A stretch of DNA of 64,000 nucleotides from Alentia gelatinosa (lineage: Eukaryota > Annelida > Polychaeta > Phyllodocida > Polynoidae): positions 28,621,970 to 28,685,969 of the forward strand of contig OX465589.1 of assembly GCA_950022655.1 (NCBI GenBank), read 5' to 3'. A program made the position numbers and the translations under genes. The notes under the pieces are model-generated. The model saw nothing but the letters and a program-made list of their open reading frames with translations. It searched no databases and was not told where the DNA came from. Below, in pieces: positions 1 through 12,639 of this stretch. The first letter of the stretch is position 1; the number at the start of each line of letters is the position of its first letter.

Positions 1-253
1 TTTTGTGAGACATGACAGAAAATGCAACGATTCAAGAAAATGAAAAAAGATTATTCAGTGATATTTTTGTAGCCGACTCGTTCAGATTATCTGACTGCTA
101 TAAAGCAGTGCGTATTGGTTGATATTAGTCGGCCTTTATCTGAATTCTGTCCCTGTCCCTGGAGGTCGTAACATATGTCATGAAACCCATGAAACCAGGT
201 CTAACTTAGGAAACATATCATGAAAATGAACGTGACTTCAGCATCCAAGCGCA

Positions 254-261
254 TGACGTCA
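254..261. promoter_or_regulatory. CRE-like palindrome TGACGTCA
   Basis: A full CREB/ATF palindrome. A second isolated copy is at 22772-22779 and a third is in the 31.4 kb cluster. A single 8-mer match is weak evidence. Confidence 0.15.
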
Positions 262-1896
262 ATGCATTGCATGCAATAACTAGCAATGTGCAAAGTGTAT
301 ACATAACAAATTTCTCCCACTCAAAGCATAAAAGGTTTGAGGTGACCATTCTGGACAATGTTCTGAGTAAAATTAAATTGATCAGCATTTTGGTTTGTAA
401 TTGTATTTATGATTTTTGCACTATAACGAACAGAGCTATACAGAACGATAAGGTAACTGTAGAGCTATGAATTATTGGGTTTTTTTCTTATCAAAACAAA
501 CTTTTTCTTCAGAACTTTCGATTCAAACAGTGTCCAGAGATGGCAACAAGCTTTATCTCAAGGCTGGAGTTCGGAAAATCCGAAAAAGAAACAAACATAC
601 AATCTGCACCCAAATCAAAATAAAATAATATATGAAAAATCTCCAGCTTTGAGACGCTATCCCTAACTATGTACAACAGGGCTACTTTCCAAGCCTATAT
701 GTAGCATTCGGGCGAGAGGGAGCACGGTTACTCTAACAATACTACGCATGCGTGGAGGTTCCTCTGACCTGGTTCAGCCTTTGAGACGCCCTCAAAATAC
801 TCGCTCCATATCTGGTTCACCAAAAGAGGACCCTCCTCAGCTGAAATTGGGCACAATCAGGTGAACTTAAATCACCAAAAACAAGAAAGGCTCGCGAGTA
901 AAGACAAATCAATAGCAAAATGGAGACCTGAATAAATTTGGGGAATAAAGTTAATTTTTTCCCCTCGTAATTTCATTCAACTGATGGGATGCGAATTACA
1001 CAATACATACAGAAAAAGACAAGAATCGGCGAATAAACATAAATGATTAGCGAATAGGAAATATGAAAGTGGTCCGACAAGAACTGGTGATGAGGCGCCA
1101 CCAATTAGTAGGACAGGAAGGTGATGTTGTCAATAAATATGTTTGTATTATCTTTAGTCTCATATTTGTGGACAGAATGTTTGAAATTGATGTAAGTACG
1201 TTAGTAATTTGGGTAAATGACTTGGAGAACTGCCATAATTTGGTCTCGGATGAGCCAAAATGCGACTTAAGACTACGAGAAGTACTGGTTTTTCCGACAT
1301 TTTGTACTCCAACCTATACGTTGGAACAGTCCCAAACCAGTAACGACTTAAACACAATCAGGTTTTCTAAGATGTCACTACATGTCTCTAACTCTTATGT
1401 TATACAATGACGCAACCTGCTCTAGAGAATTTATGTAGACCTTTATGCTTGGAAATCTTAGAGCAAACATAAAAAATGATTTCAGAAACGATGAGTAGAT
1501 ATTACTGTAGGGGATGCAGAGATGGCAGTGATATGTTTATCTTCACCATCTCTAATATGCTAAGTATTTAATGTGAAAATAATTGGAAATAATTGGCAAT
1601 TCTGGGAGACGGGAATTACTGGGTGCAGCCCTGAGGTTCACACCTCTCTCCACGCACACTGCCACTGAGTGAGTGCGTCAAGTTCTCTCAGATCACGGCT
1701 CATATACGTCCATAGTTCACAAAGCCTCACAGGTGAAATTACTCTACTAGCGAACGATGATAAAACTCCTCTCACAGAAAGTGGAATTTTCACAAGCTGG
1801 CAATACCCGCCCTTTAACGACACGTCGTACATAATTCCAAAGTACCCTTTTTTGTCTATTCATATTGTCTATTTATGATTCGAGTGCGGTTCTGGA

Positions 1897-2076
1897 TTTA
1901 TCTCACCCCTTTTTATCAAATTAAATATCATCAAACTATCACAATAATTAGAAAAGACTTAGCAAATCCACTACGCCACGGCCGTGGCGTAGTGTTATCA
2001 CTTTACGGGGGTGATCGTTGAGTATTTTTTTCTTATGTTATTCCTATGGCTAAACTTGTACCAGGGGTGAGATAAA
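1897..2076. mobile_element. MITE family 3, copy 1, with a 26-bp perfect palindrome at its centre
   Basis: Ends TTTATCTCACCCCT (1897-1910) and AGGGGTGAGATAAA (2063-2076) are perfect 14-bp inverted repeats. At 1969-1994, near the middle, lies a perfect 26-bp palindrome (half-site CACTACGCCACGG). No ORF. Confidence 0.6.
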
Positions 2077-2301
2077 ACTAATTACCCAACTTTGCGAGAT
2101 GAGTGGTTCAAACACATTTTCTTTTTCTTTTTATTTCTGTTCAGTTTATGACTTGTTTCAGCCACGTACTTAATTTACTGTAAATATGAGTGGATTAGGA
2201 CAGATTTAGTTTTTCTTTTTCTGTTTTGTTTCGGACTTGTTTAGCCACGTTTTAATTCCCAGTGGAGATTAGTAGATTGAAACAGAACTTCTGCTGCTTA
2301 C

Positions 2302-2393
2302 CTATGCCGCGGACGGGCTGTTCATGACCGTCGCCCTCCTGCCGCTCCACCTGGAAATCTTCCTTCTCCTCCAGGGCCAGAACGTCGTCATCT
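2302..2393 (-). CDS. Shared internal exon of the minus-strand scaffold-like gene
   Basis: On the minus strand a pyrimidine-rich acceptor (ending TTCTCTCACAG) at 2394-2395 is followed by 92 coding bases and a donor GTAAGC just below 2302. The exon needs two bases from the previous exon, then reads 30 codons, starting DDDVLALEEKEDFQ and ending EQPVRGIG, and leaves one base (phase 1 out). That entry phase is the exit phase of all three large upstream exons, so each joins in frame (junction codon ACA or AGA). The peptide is acidic and I recognise no domain. An alternative acceptor two bases further on would break the frame. I found no further downstream exon inside the window; the rest of the gene probably lies beyond the left edge. 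Confidence 0.72.
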
Positions 2394-3928
2394 CTGTGAG
2401 AGAAGAGATGAGGCACGGTTAATACCAGAGTCAAACCAGAAGAGCTTAAGAATCAATACAATGCATGAAAAGGATAACATTAAATACAGTCGTCATAGTA
2501 CGTACGTGAAATTATAATAGACAATGTTCGAGTTAGATACCTACACAGCTTTCATGTTTTTCTTAGTGTGTGTGTTTTGTTTGTTTTTTTAAAGATCGTT
2601 TTTTCTAGACTGGACAGGATAAGACAATTTGCCTTGTTTCATCCGTAGCACTGGGAAAGAAATTAACATCTTTTTGACAATATTTCTTACTGCCTGAGTG
2701 AATGAAATTAAAGCAAAGATATTTACAATGAAAACCTTTCCTTCGATGATTCAACCAATATATGATTGTTGCACAACAGGTAAACTACAACAAATACTGT
2801 CGTGCGGTCAAGTATTATTCTCAGTACATCGAAATACAATGCCTTTCCATCTGTTTCGATATTTCGAACCTAGTATACTAGGGATTCCGGTAAGGGTTTG
2901 TGTTCTGTGAGTTTACCATCCAGTATATTGTTGACATAAAGCGATAGGGAAACAATATTAGAAAGGTAAGGTAGAATGAATACATGGACTTGAATGTATC
3001 GTCACTTGTTTGGTTGTTCGGGACTCAGTCTGTGTATTGGGCTTTTCAAGATAAGTGCGATGGTTTATCACAGTACCTCCGTATTTCTGACGGCTATCAA
3101 TTAGAGTAGTTGTTCTTTATACTTATATAGACAGAACATATACAGACAATTTACTATAAATGTTTCCGGACGTTCCATAATCAACACTCTCTGTCACATA
3201 CTTCCAACATATCAGTACTCAATCACTGATTAGATTTCAGATTTCCATCATAAAGTAGCGAACTAATACCTACTTATCTACATTACCACTGATCATAGTG
3301 GTAAGTTGAAATAATCATATCAAAGTTAGAAGTTAGTTACCTACAAAAATTATCTATTACATGACATAGATAACGTTCAACACTCCCTGCCACATATTTC
3401 AACATCTGCACCTACGTCAATACTTAACTATCATAGCAGAGCACCTGACGTACATTGGGGCAGAATCTCATGAAAGGGTTGGAATGCTCTCCATTATTAC
3501 ACGAATTGGGCTATAAAGCCAATAAGACATCCTAACATCGACTGTGCCCGCTTTTGCATTTGCCCGACAGATTATTTATGATGAACCTATTTTGCAAAAC
3601 TAAGACATCCTTTAGATTTAGTTAGATTTAATGCAGATAAAGAACTGAAAAATAGTCCAAAACATCTTACCATGATATATTTATCAATTCTACTATTCTA
3701 TATCAATCTATCTATCCAAACAGATAAGAGTTTGATGATGCACAGATTCCACCACTTAACCTTGACTGATGGCCAACCACACCCAAAAGGGTTGCTCAAT
3801 ATATCCCTCAAAACCCAAACGAAATTCGATATATTTACTCCGATCCATGGTTTATTATTCAAGGTCATGGTTCATTATTCTTTACAAGTTGAATCTTATT
3901 CATTAATGCATAATAGATAGCTGCTCAC
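2394..3928. other. Intron between exon C and the shared exon
   Basis: AT-rich. A diverged duplicate of a ~60-base block occurs at 3175 and 3370 (AACACTC..TGTCACATA..TTCAACAT). No exon or RNA gene seen. Confidence 0.5.
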
Positions 3929-6273
3929 CTATTAAGGGTTCTAGACCTGCACGCAGCTCTTCTATAAAGTCTGGCTCCCTCAGAAACACACTCTATTGGG
4001 TTAGAATGGTCCGAATGTGTAACATTCCCATTCGCTGATTTTTCTATACTTTCCCTTCTTCTCACTGCAGGCAAAGATTTCCTGTTATCCGTTCTGTTTC
4101 CTGGGCTGGTATTATCGCTCAGGTCACCATAGTACACGACAGCATTGTCGCCATAGACACTGGTGACATTTGGCGCCCTTCTTTGAGGCGATACATCCCT
4201 AGAGATATTAGTGTCTTCCTGGTGGGTGATCTCCGGAGATGTTGCCTCAGTTTCACCATGAGGCAGATTATCATTGTCACTGCAGCTCATGAGGTCATGT
4301 TCGGGGTCATCACCATGGGGACCAGTGAGGAGCGGACTGGGGATCTTCCTCATGGCTTTATACTCGCCTTGTTGTGGCACGCTGTACTTACTGATGTACT
4401 TACTGACGAACAGACGACACTTCTCTACGGCCTCGGCGTCACTATCTGAATCGGTGTCCTCCATGATCTGAGTCTCATCGAGCAGACAGTACGGATTCTC
4501 TTCCCTCTTCTTCTTACTGAAGAGATTCACGACTTCATCAAGAAGTCGCCCCGAGATCCTCGTCTTGGATAATCTACTGAAGGCTCCTTTCTCATCCACA
4601 TCTGTCACCTTGATAGACTGTCTCGGCTTGGGCGTTGGTGGTAGCGGTGTACTCCTCCGGTCACCCGTCTTTACAGTCTCACCTGTGTCAGAGTCAGAAG
4701 TGCAGCTGGAGCTGTCATCATAAGGCAGTTTCTGGTATCTGCCCGGCAGAGGTGTACCAGCCTGTGTGGTGCGTGCACCATTTTCCTTTACCCTCACATC
4801 AGCCGTTACAGGGATCGTCTTTCTTCCATCTATATCTTTGTTCTCCAGCACACTGGTCTCCGAGGAACACGGGGATATTTTATCCAGGTCATACAGACTA
4901 TTAGTGAATGCTATAAGCGATGCTGTATCCTCATCATCATTGTCTGTACTAGTAATAATCCCCTCCTGACTGCTCTGGTGTGCATTCACAACATACCCAG
5001 TTATCATCTCTTTTTCCATGGCCTCCAGTTTCTCTTTAATGACACAGTTAGCTGTATCATAAATGTAGTTCAGTTTTCTCGCTGGCTTGGTTAGCACTTC
5101 AGGCATGTTTTGTCTGAGTCTTTTCTCTCTGATTATCTTTTTTAGGCATCCTTCAGCCGGTAGCTTGGTTTCTCCATCTTCTTCGCTGTCTGGCTTCAGC
5201 GGTGCGTACCAATTAGTAGAACGATTCAAAATAGAAAAACTTGCGTCTTCCCATATTGAATCATCGGCAGAGACCACTTCCAGCTCTCTTTCAACTACAT
5301 CTGACAGTACAATCTTTCCGTTACTGTGATTACAGTTGCCGTCTGGCATGCGGAAAGGGATCAGTCTGCGGGGTAAACTTCCACACGGTGTAACCGCAGT
5401 ACAGACAACTGCAGGGTTCTCAGTCTCCCCAAATAAGGCGTGCGAGAGTTTGAAGCTCCGAGGATGCTCTCCAGTCTTCAACCGAATAGGTCCAAAGGTG
5501 AATGAAAACTTCCCCAGTGAATCCTTCACTCTTGTGCCCAGAGGCTTCCGATCTTTGGCCGAAGAGGAACGTCTTACTCTTCTGGATTCCTTTTTAGATT
5601 TTGTACTTAGTTTCGGGGAGGATTTGATTTCAAAGTCCTCGAAGCTCTCATCCAGTTTAACGTGGAAAGTGGACATTGACATATTCTGATCGGTTTTAAA
5701 ATCTGAATCCATCGTTTCTTCACTCACAGCTTCATCATGTGTGTGCATCTGTGAATCTTTCACTTCCTTCTGAGAGTTGATAACATTGTCATGATTTTCA
5801 ACATTACTTTTGCGTTCTGAAAATCTAACACTATCATAGTCTTCTTTTTCAGATTTTTGTCTAGCAAAGTTTTCATTATCCTCCATTCTAGAAACCCTGA
5901 CATCTTCACCAATAGATTCACCCACATCAAATTGACCACAATAGTCTGTGCCTAAATCCGCATCTGTTCTACATTTGCTTTCCATTCGTCTTCCCACTTC
6001 CATAACTCCATTGTGCATTTCGTCCGTTGGACTGCCTTCGAGCCAGTTATTCACACTTTCCTCTATGTGATCTGCAAAGAGACTGTCTTCTGAGTGATTC
6101 TCTCTCACTCCATCTGACTCTGTGATGGCTGTGAAGAACCTTGAACAACCCACCTGTCCTTTGAAATCATCTACGTCTGCATCACTGTCACAGTCGACAG
6201 AGTTCTGAGACGTTGTCTTTGGTCGCGGCATTTTCTCTGATTTTTCTTTTAGATTACAACCGATTTTATGCAT
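3929..6273 (-). CDS. Alternative first coding exon C (781 codons), disordered protein
   Basis: This is an open frame of 781 codons plus two bases, ending at donor AG|GTGAGC (phase 2). The ATG at 6273 has in-frame TAA and TAG codons immediately upstream, with no room for an acceptor, so this is a first coding exon. A second in-frame ATG at 6231 would give an N-terminus MPRPKTTSQ. The protein is acidic and Ser/Asp-rich, with basic patches (KSKKESRRVRRSSS around residue 225), a proline run suitable for SH3 binding (RRSTPLPPTPKPRQS around residue 540), a Lys/Arg-rich segment LFSKKKREENPYCLLDE near 585, and a C-terminal end RRAACRSRTLNR. No catalytic or membrane domain is visible. The low-complexity composition fits a cytoskeletal or signalling scaffold. 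Family not recognised. It should splice to the exon at 2393. Confidence 0.82.
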
Positions 6274-6368
6274 ATGTTATTGCTAAGACTTAATAGGTCC
6301 CGATAAACAGAAATCAGAATATTGTATATAATTTTTAATTCCTAAGTACTGAAATAACTTTGAATATG

Positions 6369-6424
6369 TATAAATACTCTTGACCTCCTTTTAGTCTATA
6401 AATACTCTTGACCTCCTTTTAGTC
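6369..6424 (+). repeat. 28-bp tandem duplication just upstream of exon C
   Basis: TATAAATACTCTTGACCTCC followed by TTTTAGTC is repeated exactly, 96-151 bases upstream of the exon C ATG (minus strand). Confidence 0.8.
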
Positions 6425-7226
6425 TATCTATATCTTCTTGGCTCTCAGTCTCAGACAGTCATACACTAATTCTGCCAAGACTTTTTGACAAGTGAACCCT
6501 TCATTTCCCGACACTTTTCCAGCCATCAGGGCTTTGTGAGTAGATGAGGTGAGGAGAGGCGCACACGGCCGTCTGGATGTGGACGGCTGTGTTGGCAGCA
6601 CACCTACACTAACATCAGCAGCTGTGGTCTGCAGGGCAGTTGGCAAGACATGTAGGGTCTGGCAGGTTATATATAAGGTGGCCGAATGCTCTGTGCATGC
6701 TACATAGATTCCTCTGATAGTACACAAATGGGAAGCATTCCAGAAACTTCGGTTTCTCATAGGCGGCTCTCGTTTCCCCTCACACTAATGAAGTAGCTAT
6801 GAATATCTCTCGGGACACTTTCCATGTGATCACTCCAATGAATAGCTGTATGCCACCCAGTATATGTATGCCATCTCTATAGTAACTTGATGAAGTAAAA
6901 GGCAAGAAGTTGGATGCACAGAACTGTCACTGATGATAAAACCACCATGTGCCCAATGCATCAACTTTCAAGGTTCAGGCAACATTAGCTGATGACTGTT
7001 ACAAAGTTGAACACCAATAAAAAAAGGAAACTGCGACTGGAACTTTCCTGCTCATCACAGTGACAGAATTTGATAGATATCTTGTTTGCAGAAACATGGG
7101 GAAAGACAAAATGCTTCCCCTAAAGAATGAATAATTAGTGTGTTGCAGCCATATCATCCATAGCACTCACGTATCCAACGTTTCCTAGTAATTGAATTAA
7201 CCTTGAATTCTCGATCGTATTGTGAG

Positions 7227-7539
7227 AAACTTGCCAAGCCGTATCCTCATCACATTGGTGTCTATCCTATGCCTCCTGTCTACCATCCTGATCCCTCCGC
7301 TCCTGGTAATTGGCATGTGGTCACAGCTGAAACAACTGCCCGGAACTGAGATCTATGTAAAGCGCGGGCTGGTTACAATAGGCCTGGGTGGGTGGGAGAT
7401 ACCTGCGTTCATCGCTCTAAGCCCTCCGGATTCAAACGACCTCTCCCACCGGGACTACACTCCCTCCTCCTCATCATCACTGGACGCTGCTGTAAAACCT
7501 CTACACGCACATCCACGCTATATCATAACATATCTAATA
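7227..7539 (+). CDS. Probable penultimate exon of a small membrane protein gene
   Basis: A plus-strand frame, open from 7207, encodes a hydrophobic stretch (PSRILITLVSILCLLSTIL followed by IPPLLVIGMW, residues ~4-30), a polar loop, a second moderately hydrophobic part (GLVTIGLGGWEIPAFIALS) and a Ser-rich segment. It ends at a consensus donor ATA|GTAAGT at 7540 in phase 0. The 5' boundary is uncertain: possible acceptors end at 7226 or 7238, and an in-frame stop at 7204 means the exon cannot start earlier. The next exon joins in frame. Family unknown; one or two membrane segments are visible. It lies inside an intron of the minus-strand gene. Confidence rests mainly on the splice pairing with the following exon. 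Confidence 0.42.
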
Positions 7540-7624
7540 GTAAGTGTACTCCCATGAACTATACTGTATGTGTAGTCATAATCTGCGTATTTGACCCTCA
7601 ATTCTATAAAGCCTTTTTCCACAG

Positions 7625-7720
7625 GCCGGTGTCGCACGTTACCTACGTGGTTACGCAATGCCTGCAGCCAAACATACCCATGGCAACGTATACTTTAGCA
7701 TTGGATTACTGAATGTATGA
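7625..7720 (+). CDS. Probable last exon of the same small membrane protein gene
   Basis: A strong acceptor (polypyrimidine tract then CCACAG) at 7621-7624 opens a 31-codon frame beginning AGVARYLRGYAMPAAK and ending HTHGNVYFSIGLLNV, then TGA at 7718-7720. It joins the 7227-7539 exon in phase 0 without creating a stop. An AATAAA signal follows 43 bases after the stop at 7763-7768. Donor, acceptor, frame, stop and poly(A) signal all agree, which is unlikely by chance in random intron sequence. I do not recognise the protein. The upstream exons were not identified and would lie between about 6.3 and 7.2 kb or further left, on the strand opposite to the large gene. Confidence 0.45.
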   Translation, partial: AGVARYLRGYAMPAAKHTHGNVYFSIGLLNV

Positions 7721-7762
7721 AAGTATTACATTCATAATACCAGTGTACATCATCCCCATAGA

Positions 7763-7768
7763 AATAAA
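7763..7768 (+). terminator. Poly(A) signal AATAAA
   Basis: A canonical AATAAA sits 43 bases downstream of the TGA of the candidate terminal exon at 7625-7720, a normal distance for cleavage and polyadenylation. Confidence 0.4.
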
Positions 7769-7931
7769 AGTGATTGCACCGGATTCTATTGTATTCCAGC
7801 TCTAATTTGGTACGTCATGCATGCATGTCAACTCAATAATATTTTAGAAATAGTTTAGATAACACAGGTATACCCGAACTGTATACACAACAATACATTG
7901 GCAGGCCTAGCTATAATATGCTTATCTTCCT

Positions 7932-8189
7932 CAGGGATGTCAGTTGGGGTCATGAAAAAATGAAGAAATATTTCTAATGTAGAATTTACTGCCTCAGAGA
8001 GACTGAGGAAACATGAAAAGCCCTTGTTATTAGAATGGGGCTATGGTGTATAGGGAGATTTGAACCACTTTATTGTTGTGAGTCAAGCCTAATTAATTTT
8101 CCCTTTTGTTTTACACACACAAAAAATATAATTCGATAAACTGAAAATAAAAACAAGGATTTCCTTGAAAAAGAGGAAAACATCTCTTG
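7932..8189 (+). mobile_element. hAT-like MITE, copy 3
   Basis: It begins CAGGGATGTCAGTTGGGGTC and contains the shared blocks ACTGCCTCAGAGAGACTGAG and GAACCACTTTATTGTT; its right end, AAAACATCTCTTG, is worn. It begins 164 bases after the poly(A) signal of the nested plus-strand gene. Confidence 0.5.
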
Positions 8190-8929
8190 TGAAAACGAAT
8201 ATAACGTTTAGACAGCTCAGACTTGTTGATGCAATACCATAGTTTGTTCCAGCAATTCAATCTGTCCAAATAAAACCCACTCCTGCAATTACACCCACCG
8301 TTCATACCCTAGCTGAGAATGTCGTATATCTCTACACACAGGTGGGCTGACTCGGCTGTGTTTGTCCGAGCGCTGGCCTAACTAAGCAAGTCACCGTTAG
8401 GTGGCGTTGAACAGCAACACTGGTACGATAGGACTTCATACCAGAATTATTGTGATTTAAAAAGAATTTCTGGGGTAAAGGGAAACCAGCATCTCAATCC
8501 GAGTTAATCCTTAATCAATTAAGGATGCTTTTCTGATACCTATATTTCGCCAGGTGTTTGAAGGTTTTACGGTGTTGCATGTAAAATGAGGAGTACATTG
8601 CTGCTGCACAGCATCATGCAAACATCTCCAGTCCTCATTATTATCATTCACTACGTGTAAAACACGTCATGTGCACCCCCCGCCTTCAGCCCAGTTCTCA
8701 CACACACAGCGGTGCTGATTGTGAGAGAACTGAGACACCCCCATAGCATCTTCCCAGTCTAGGACAAAACCCTTAAGTCTAACCTAATTCCTACCATCTG
8801 CTATCTCTTTTTAAATCTATGATTAGTACTAATCAACTCGTACATTTTACTTTGCCACTAATGTCACTCAGTCTTTGCCTTTAATTAAAGTCTATAGGTA
8901 TCATTCCAACAAGAACGCTTCTGAGAGGC

Positions 8930-9022
8930 ATTTTCGCGGGTCTACAGCCGTCGACACGGCGCCGATTCGAAACCCCGGTCACTTGCTCAGTAGGCGCATT
9001 GCCAACGCCACGTTTCTACACA
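8930..9022 (-). mobile_element. Possible second tRNA-like SINE head
   Basis: On the minus strand GTGGCGTTGGCAATGCGCC (A-box-like) is followed by GGGGTTTCGAATC (B-box-like with one extra T). The spacing is shorter than in an intact tRNA, and no cloverleaf or poly(A) end is clear. Confidence 0.3.
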
Positions 9023-10368
9023 CATCATTCCAACAATATCTACTTCTAGGACAACCGATAATTGCATAAAAGCTTTGTTCACAATGCAGAAAAAAAAATC
9101 ACCAAGTGGATCTGAAACGTTCATCAGTTACTGAAAATATCAATTAATTAAATTAAAAAAAATATATATCATTAATAAACATTTTCCTAAAAATTATTAA
9201 TTCATTTCCAAGTGGAATTAATGGCAAATTCTAAATTTATAGTATAGAATTGAATCGGAAGAGAAAATAGTTATTATAATGTTTTAGACGGGTCTTTAAC
9301 TGCTGAACAAACCGAATGAATTGGTTGAATCTCCTAAACACGCAGTCAGCCAATGATATCACGTGACTATTTGTAGCAGGAGTATGAATTACGTGATCTG
9401 AGGCACAGAATTAACACAATTTGGCCCTCAGTTATTACTGAAGGTGATGAATGATATCGAACTGTCATTGGGAAAATGCACGAATGAGCACGCAACAAAA
9501 CGGTGTGAGAGAAAATTATATTTTTTTACGATCTTGATTTAAAACACTTATAAAAATGAGAATGATTTATGACATTACTTTGGAACAGAATAGCCATTGA
9601 TCGATATATATTCTAGTGTTGCCAGTGCCTATGCAATGTCGGATTTCCGTCATTTGTCGGAAAACTTGCATCCCTGAATTGAAAGTATATGGATAACAAG
9701 TTTATGAATGGGCAAAATTCTTGAAAACTGGTGAAACGGGTCACCTTATCTGCAGTTGAACTGCCGTGACACACCTTCCCTATGCATGTTTTTATTACGA
9801 AAATGTCACAAATGATGACTCGTTACAGGATTTCAAATTACGTGTTATTTTCGAGGACAAAGAGGGGCTTCTTACCGAAACAGAAAACCCAATAGCTTAA
9901 CAATCCTGCCCCAGAACGTCATGCTGGTCTCGGCGAAAACAGTCGTGTCATAATCTGTGTGAGTGACCATTGTTTAGTGTATTCCTGACACGACACAGAC
10001 ACGTAAGTTGTGTTCGTATTATCTGATTATAACTGCGGCGACAAGATTGTTTGGTCCTCGTAAGTCAATGCTGAGATCCTGGGCAGATCATCTTAGATGA
10101 GCAGCTCAATAGGAGAGGGTCCACCTATATTGTATATAGATTTTCTATATTGATTATAGATTTAGGCAATTACGTCCTCAACTCCTCGTCTATCGTCTGT
10201 GCACTTCTTTAACTCACTTGATGACCTGGACTCTTTGTTACAGTGTCTGATCATTGAACTTCAGTCAACAATTTCACACAGGTTTCTTTCCACTCGGGAG
10301 AACGGGTTGATGGTCTCTGAATTCTGACTTGTTGTTAAACATCCCAACAGACAACAGAATCATAAGAC

Positions 10369-10392
10369 TAATGGTATAATTCTATACCATTA
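10369..10392. repeat. Perfect 10-bp hairpin next to a TA run
   Basis: TAATGGTATA, loop ATTC, TATACCATTA, followed by a short (TA)n run. Confidence 0.5.
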
Positions 10393-11283
10393 ATATATAT
10401 ATATATTTTTTAAATACAGCTTTCTCCGCCGACCAGATATAGACGGTATAGTCATTTGAGCCCGATTACAGCCCACTTAGGACAATCTTAGGCCATTGTA
10501 TACATAGCACACACTCCCACGTAAATCCAAACCTGTATTATAAGACTGGGTACAACACCAGTATTTTCGTTATATCTAAGCAGTACTCCACTAACTTCAA
10601 CTGGCGGCAAATACGAGTGGATGACCGTTACAGAAGTAGATTCACTCTTTGTCCTGCTGATCACCTCACCGCTCCGCACTGAGCAGTGGTCCTCAGTTCA
10701 CCCCAGGCTTAATCCACTCAGTACTCCAGGATTAACCTAGTTACCGTTCTCGACGATTATCCATGTTCAAACTTATTAAACTAATCCGCACTGATGGCAG
10801 ATCAGCAGATATCCGGACGCGTTGTGAGCAGTGTCTCTTTGTTGTGTGCGTGCACGTGGATGTTTGTTGTTGAGGCCAGGATTCCCTGGACGGACACAGG
10901 TATGTTGTTTTCATAGATAGCAGCCTGGTTAGCGCTTGGTCACCTGTTACCATGACGACATGTCCACAGGTGGTTGTGATCGCCATGACAGTGAGCGGTA
11001 TCCGGGGTCACGTCTTGTTGATCACAGAGATCTGCGTGTACCCGTAACACATAGTTCGCCATGACAACACATCAGGTTACAACCACAATCATCTCAATTT
11101 TGTTTTCTTCCCTTTTTTGGGGTTATACTTTTCAATCAGTTACAACCTGGTTTTACATTAGTTTTTTCTCTTTTTATTCCCCAACACGCGTTTATCCTTC
11201 TGCTTACGGACATCGCACACTATGCGACTTTTTCCGTTTTTAGAGGAAAAGTCAACGCATAACTCCCCTTGCGATATTTTTCC

Positions 11284-11330
11284 GGTACAATATCTCAAGG
11301 TGTGCATGGTTTCCCTTGAGATATTGTACC
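11284..11330. repeat. Perfect 17-bp inverted repeat with 13-base loop
   Basis: GGTACAATATCTCAAGG at 11284-11300 pairs exactly with 11314-11330. The word CCTTGAGAT recurs downstream (near 11375 and 11413). The surrounding 11.1-11.5 kb is pyrimidine-rich and holds no gene I can support. Confidence 0.6.
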
Positions 11331-12639
11331 ACCCCCTTTTCACCCCTGCTGAGAGGGAGTTTTTCGCCGACTTTTCCTTGAGATTTTCATATGAAGCACG
11401 TTTCATTTTTCCCTTGAGATTTGTCCCTTTCGAACGCAACCTCCCGCTGGGAAGATCCCTGGTCCACCTCCTTGCCCCTCCCAGCACTGCAACTACAAGG
11501 GAAAAAAAGCCAGAATACGTAGGCTTCTCTTGCTTTGCCTTAGTCATATTCTAATGTATTACTATATACCTATGTGCGAACGTCTATGAAGTACTACCCG
11601 CTGCTACGGGTGTGATATAAATAATGTTCGGGGGCAGTGTCAACCATAAACGTCGCACTGTGACCAACGTTTGGCTCATTAACGAAATTCCTCGCGTTGC
11701 CCATGAGGGTAGTGGAGACGTCATAAAAACAAAATGGCGGTTCTCTTTCCTGTTCATGAGTTCAGAGAATTGTCAAGGACTCCTCGTGACAATTATAAGT
11801 GCCTAATGAACCAATGTCTAGGTATCTGACGTGTGGTGTGCACGTAAGACATTTTGAGTAGCTTAAATATGTGAAAACTATCGATAACTCGACGTCCACT
11901 CTCCGGGATTCCCCGCGTAACTAAGGTAATTGCTAAACTGCCGCCACACAATTCATAGACCGCATTGCATAGACTGTTGCGAGTGCTTTCTGCTAGTGGG
12001 CCTTAGTGAATGGCAGTGGTTTTGTACGGGAACGGGGGGTAGAATCACAGACCATGCAAATTAATTAAACGCTGTTTTAAACGAGTAAGAGATATATAGT
12101 CATTAGAAAACGTAGTGACTGAGCCCGTACGGTGTCCGTTCTTGGTCATTTGATAAAAAAATATATGGCCCTCCCGCCTGCGGCGCCGAACCTCGAACGG
12201 CCACCCGTACAGGCTCAATAAACACGTCACTGGTAGCCCATTTTGAAGTTCATGTTTTAGACCGGAGTAGCGGAAACATCCTCGATGCCCTCCGGATTTC
12301 AATAGATTTCCCTTGATGATCCGACACCCCCAAGGGCTGGTGGACCTGGGGGATGTTCCCTGAAACCTACGTTCTTCACGCATGAGTGAATTTCTATGAA
12401 ATCTGACCGGAGCCCGAGTGGTCGTCTTTGAGAGAACCGTGTCAGCAGCAAATACGCCTCTGTCCTCCTCTCTATGGCCGCTGACACCGCCACTTTTTCA
12501 CTCATTTCTCTCCCATATACGGCCTGCGTTCTAATATTTGTACAGAAACGAGGACAGCGGACTTCTATACACACACATAGAAAAAAGAATAATGACAGTC
12601 GGGGAGAAACTATCCGGCGAGGTGTCGGTCTTGCCGTTG

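Noticed and set aside
6428..6760. 110-codon minus-strand ORF (ends VYDCLRLRAKKI)
   Set aside because: Moderately protein-like, but no donor or acceptor fits exon C and composition is ordinary for the region. Could not be supported.
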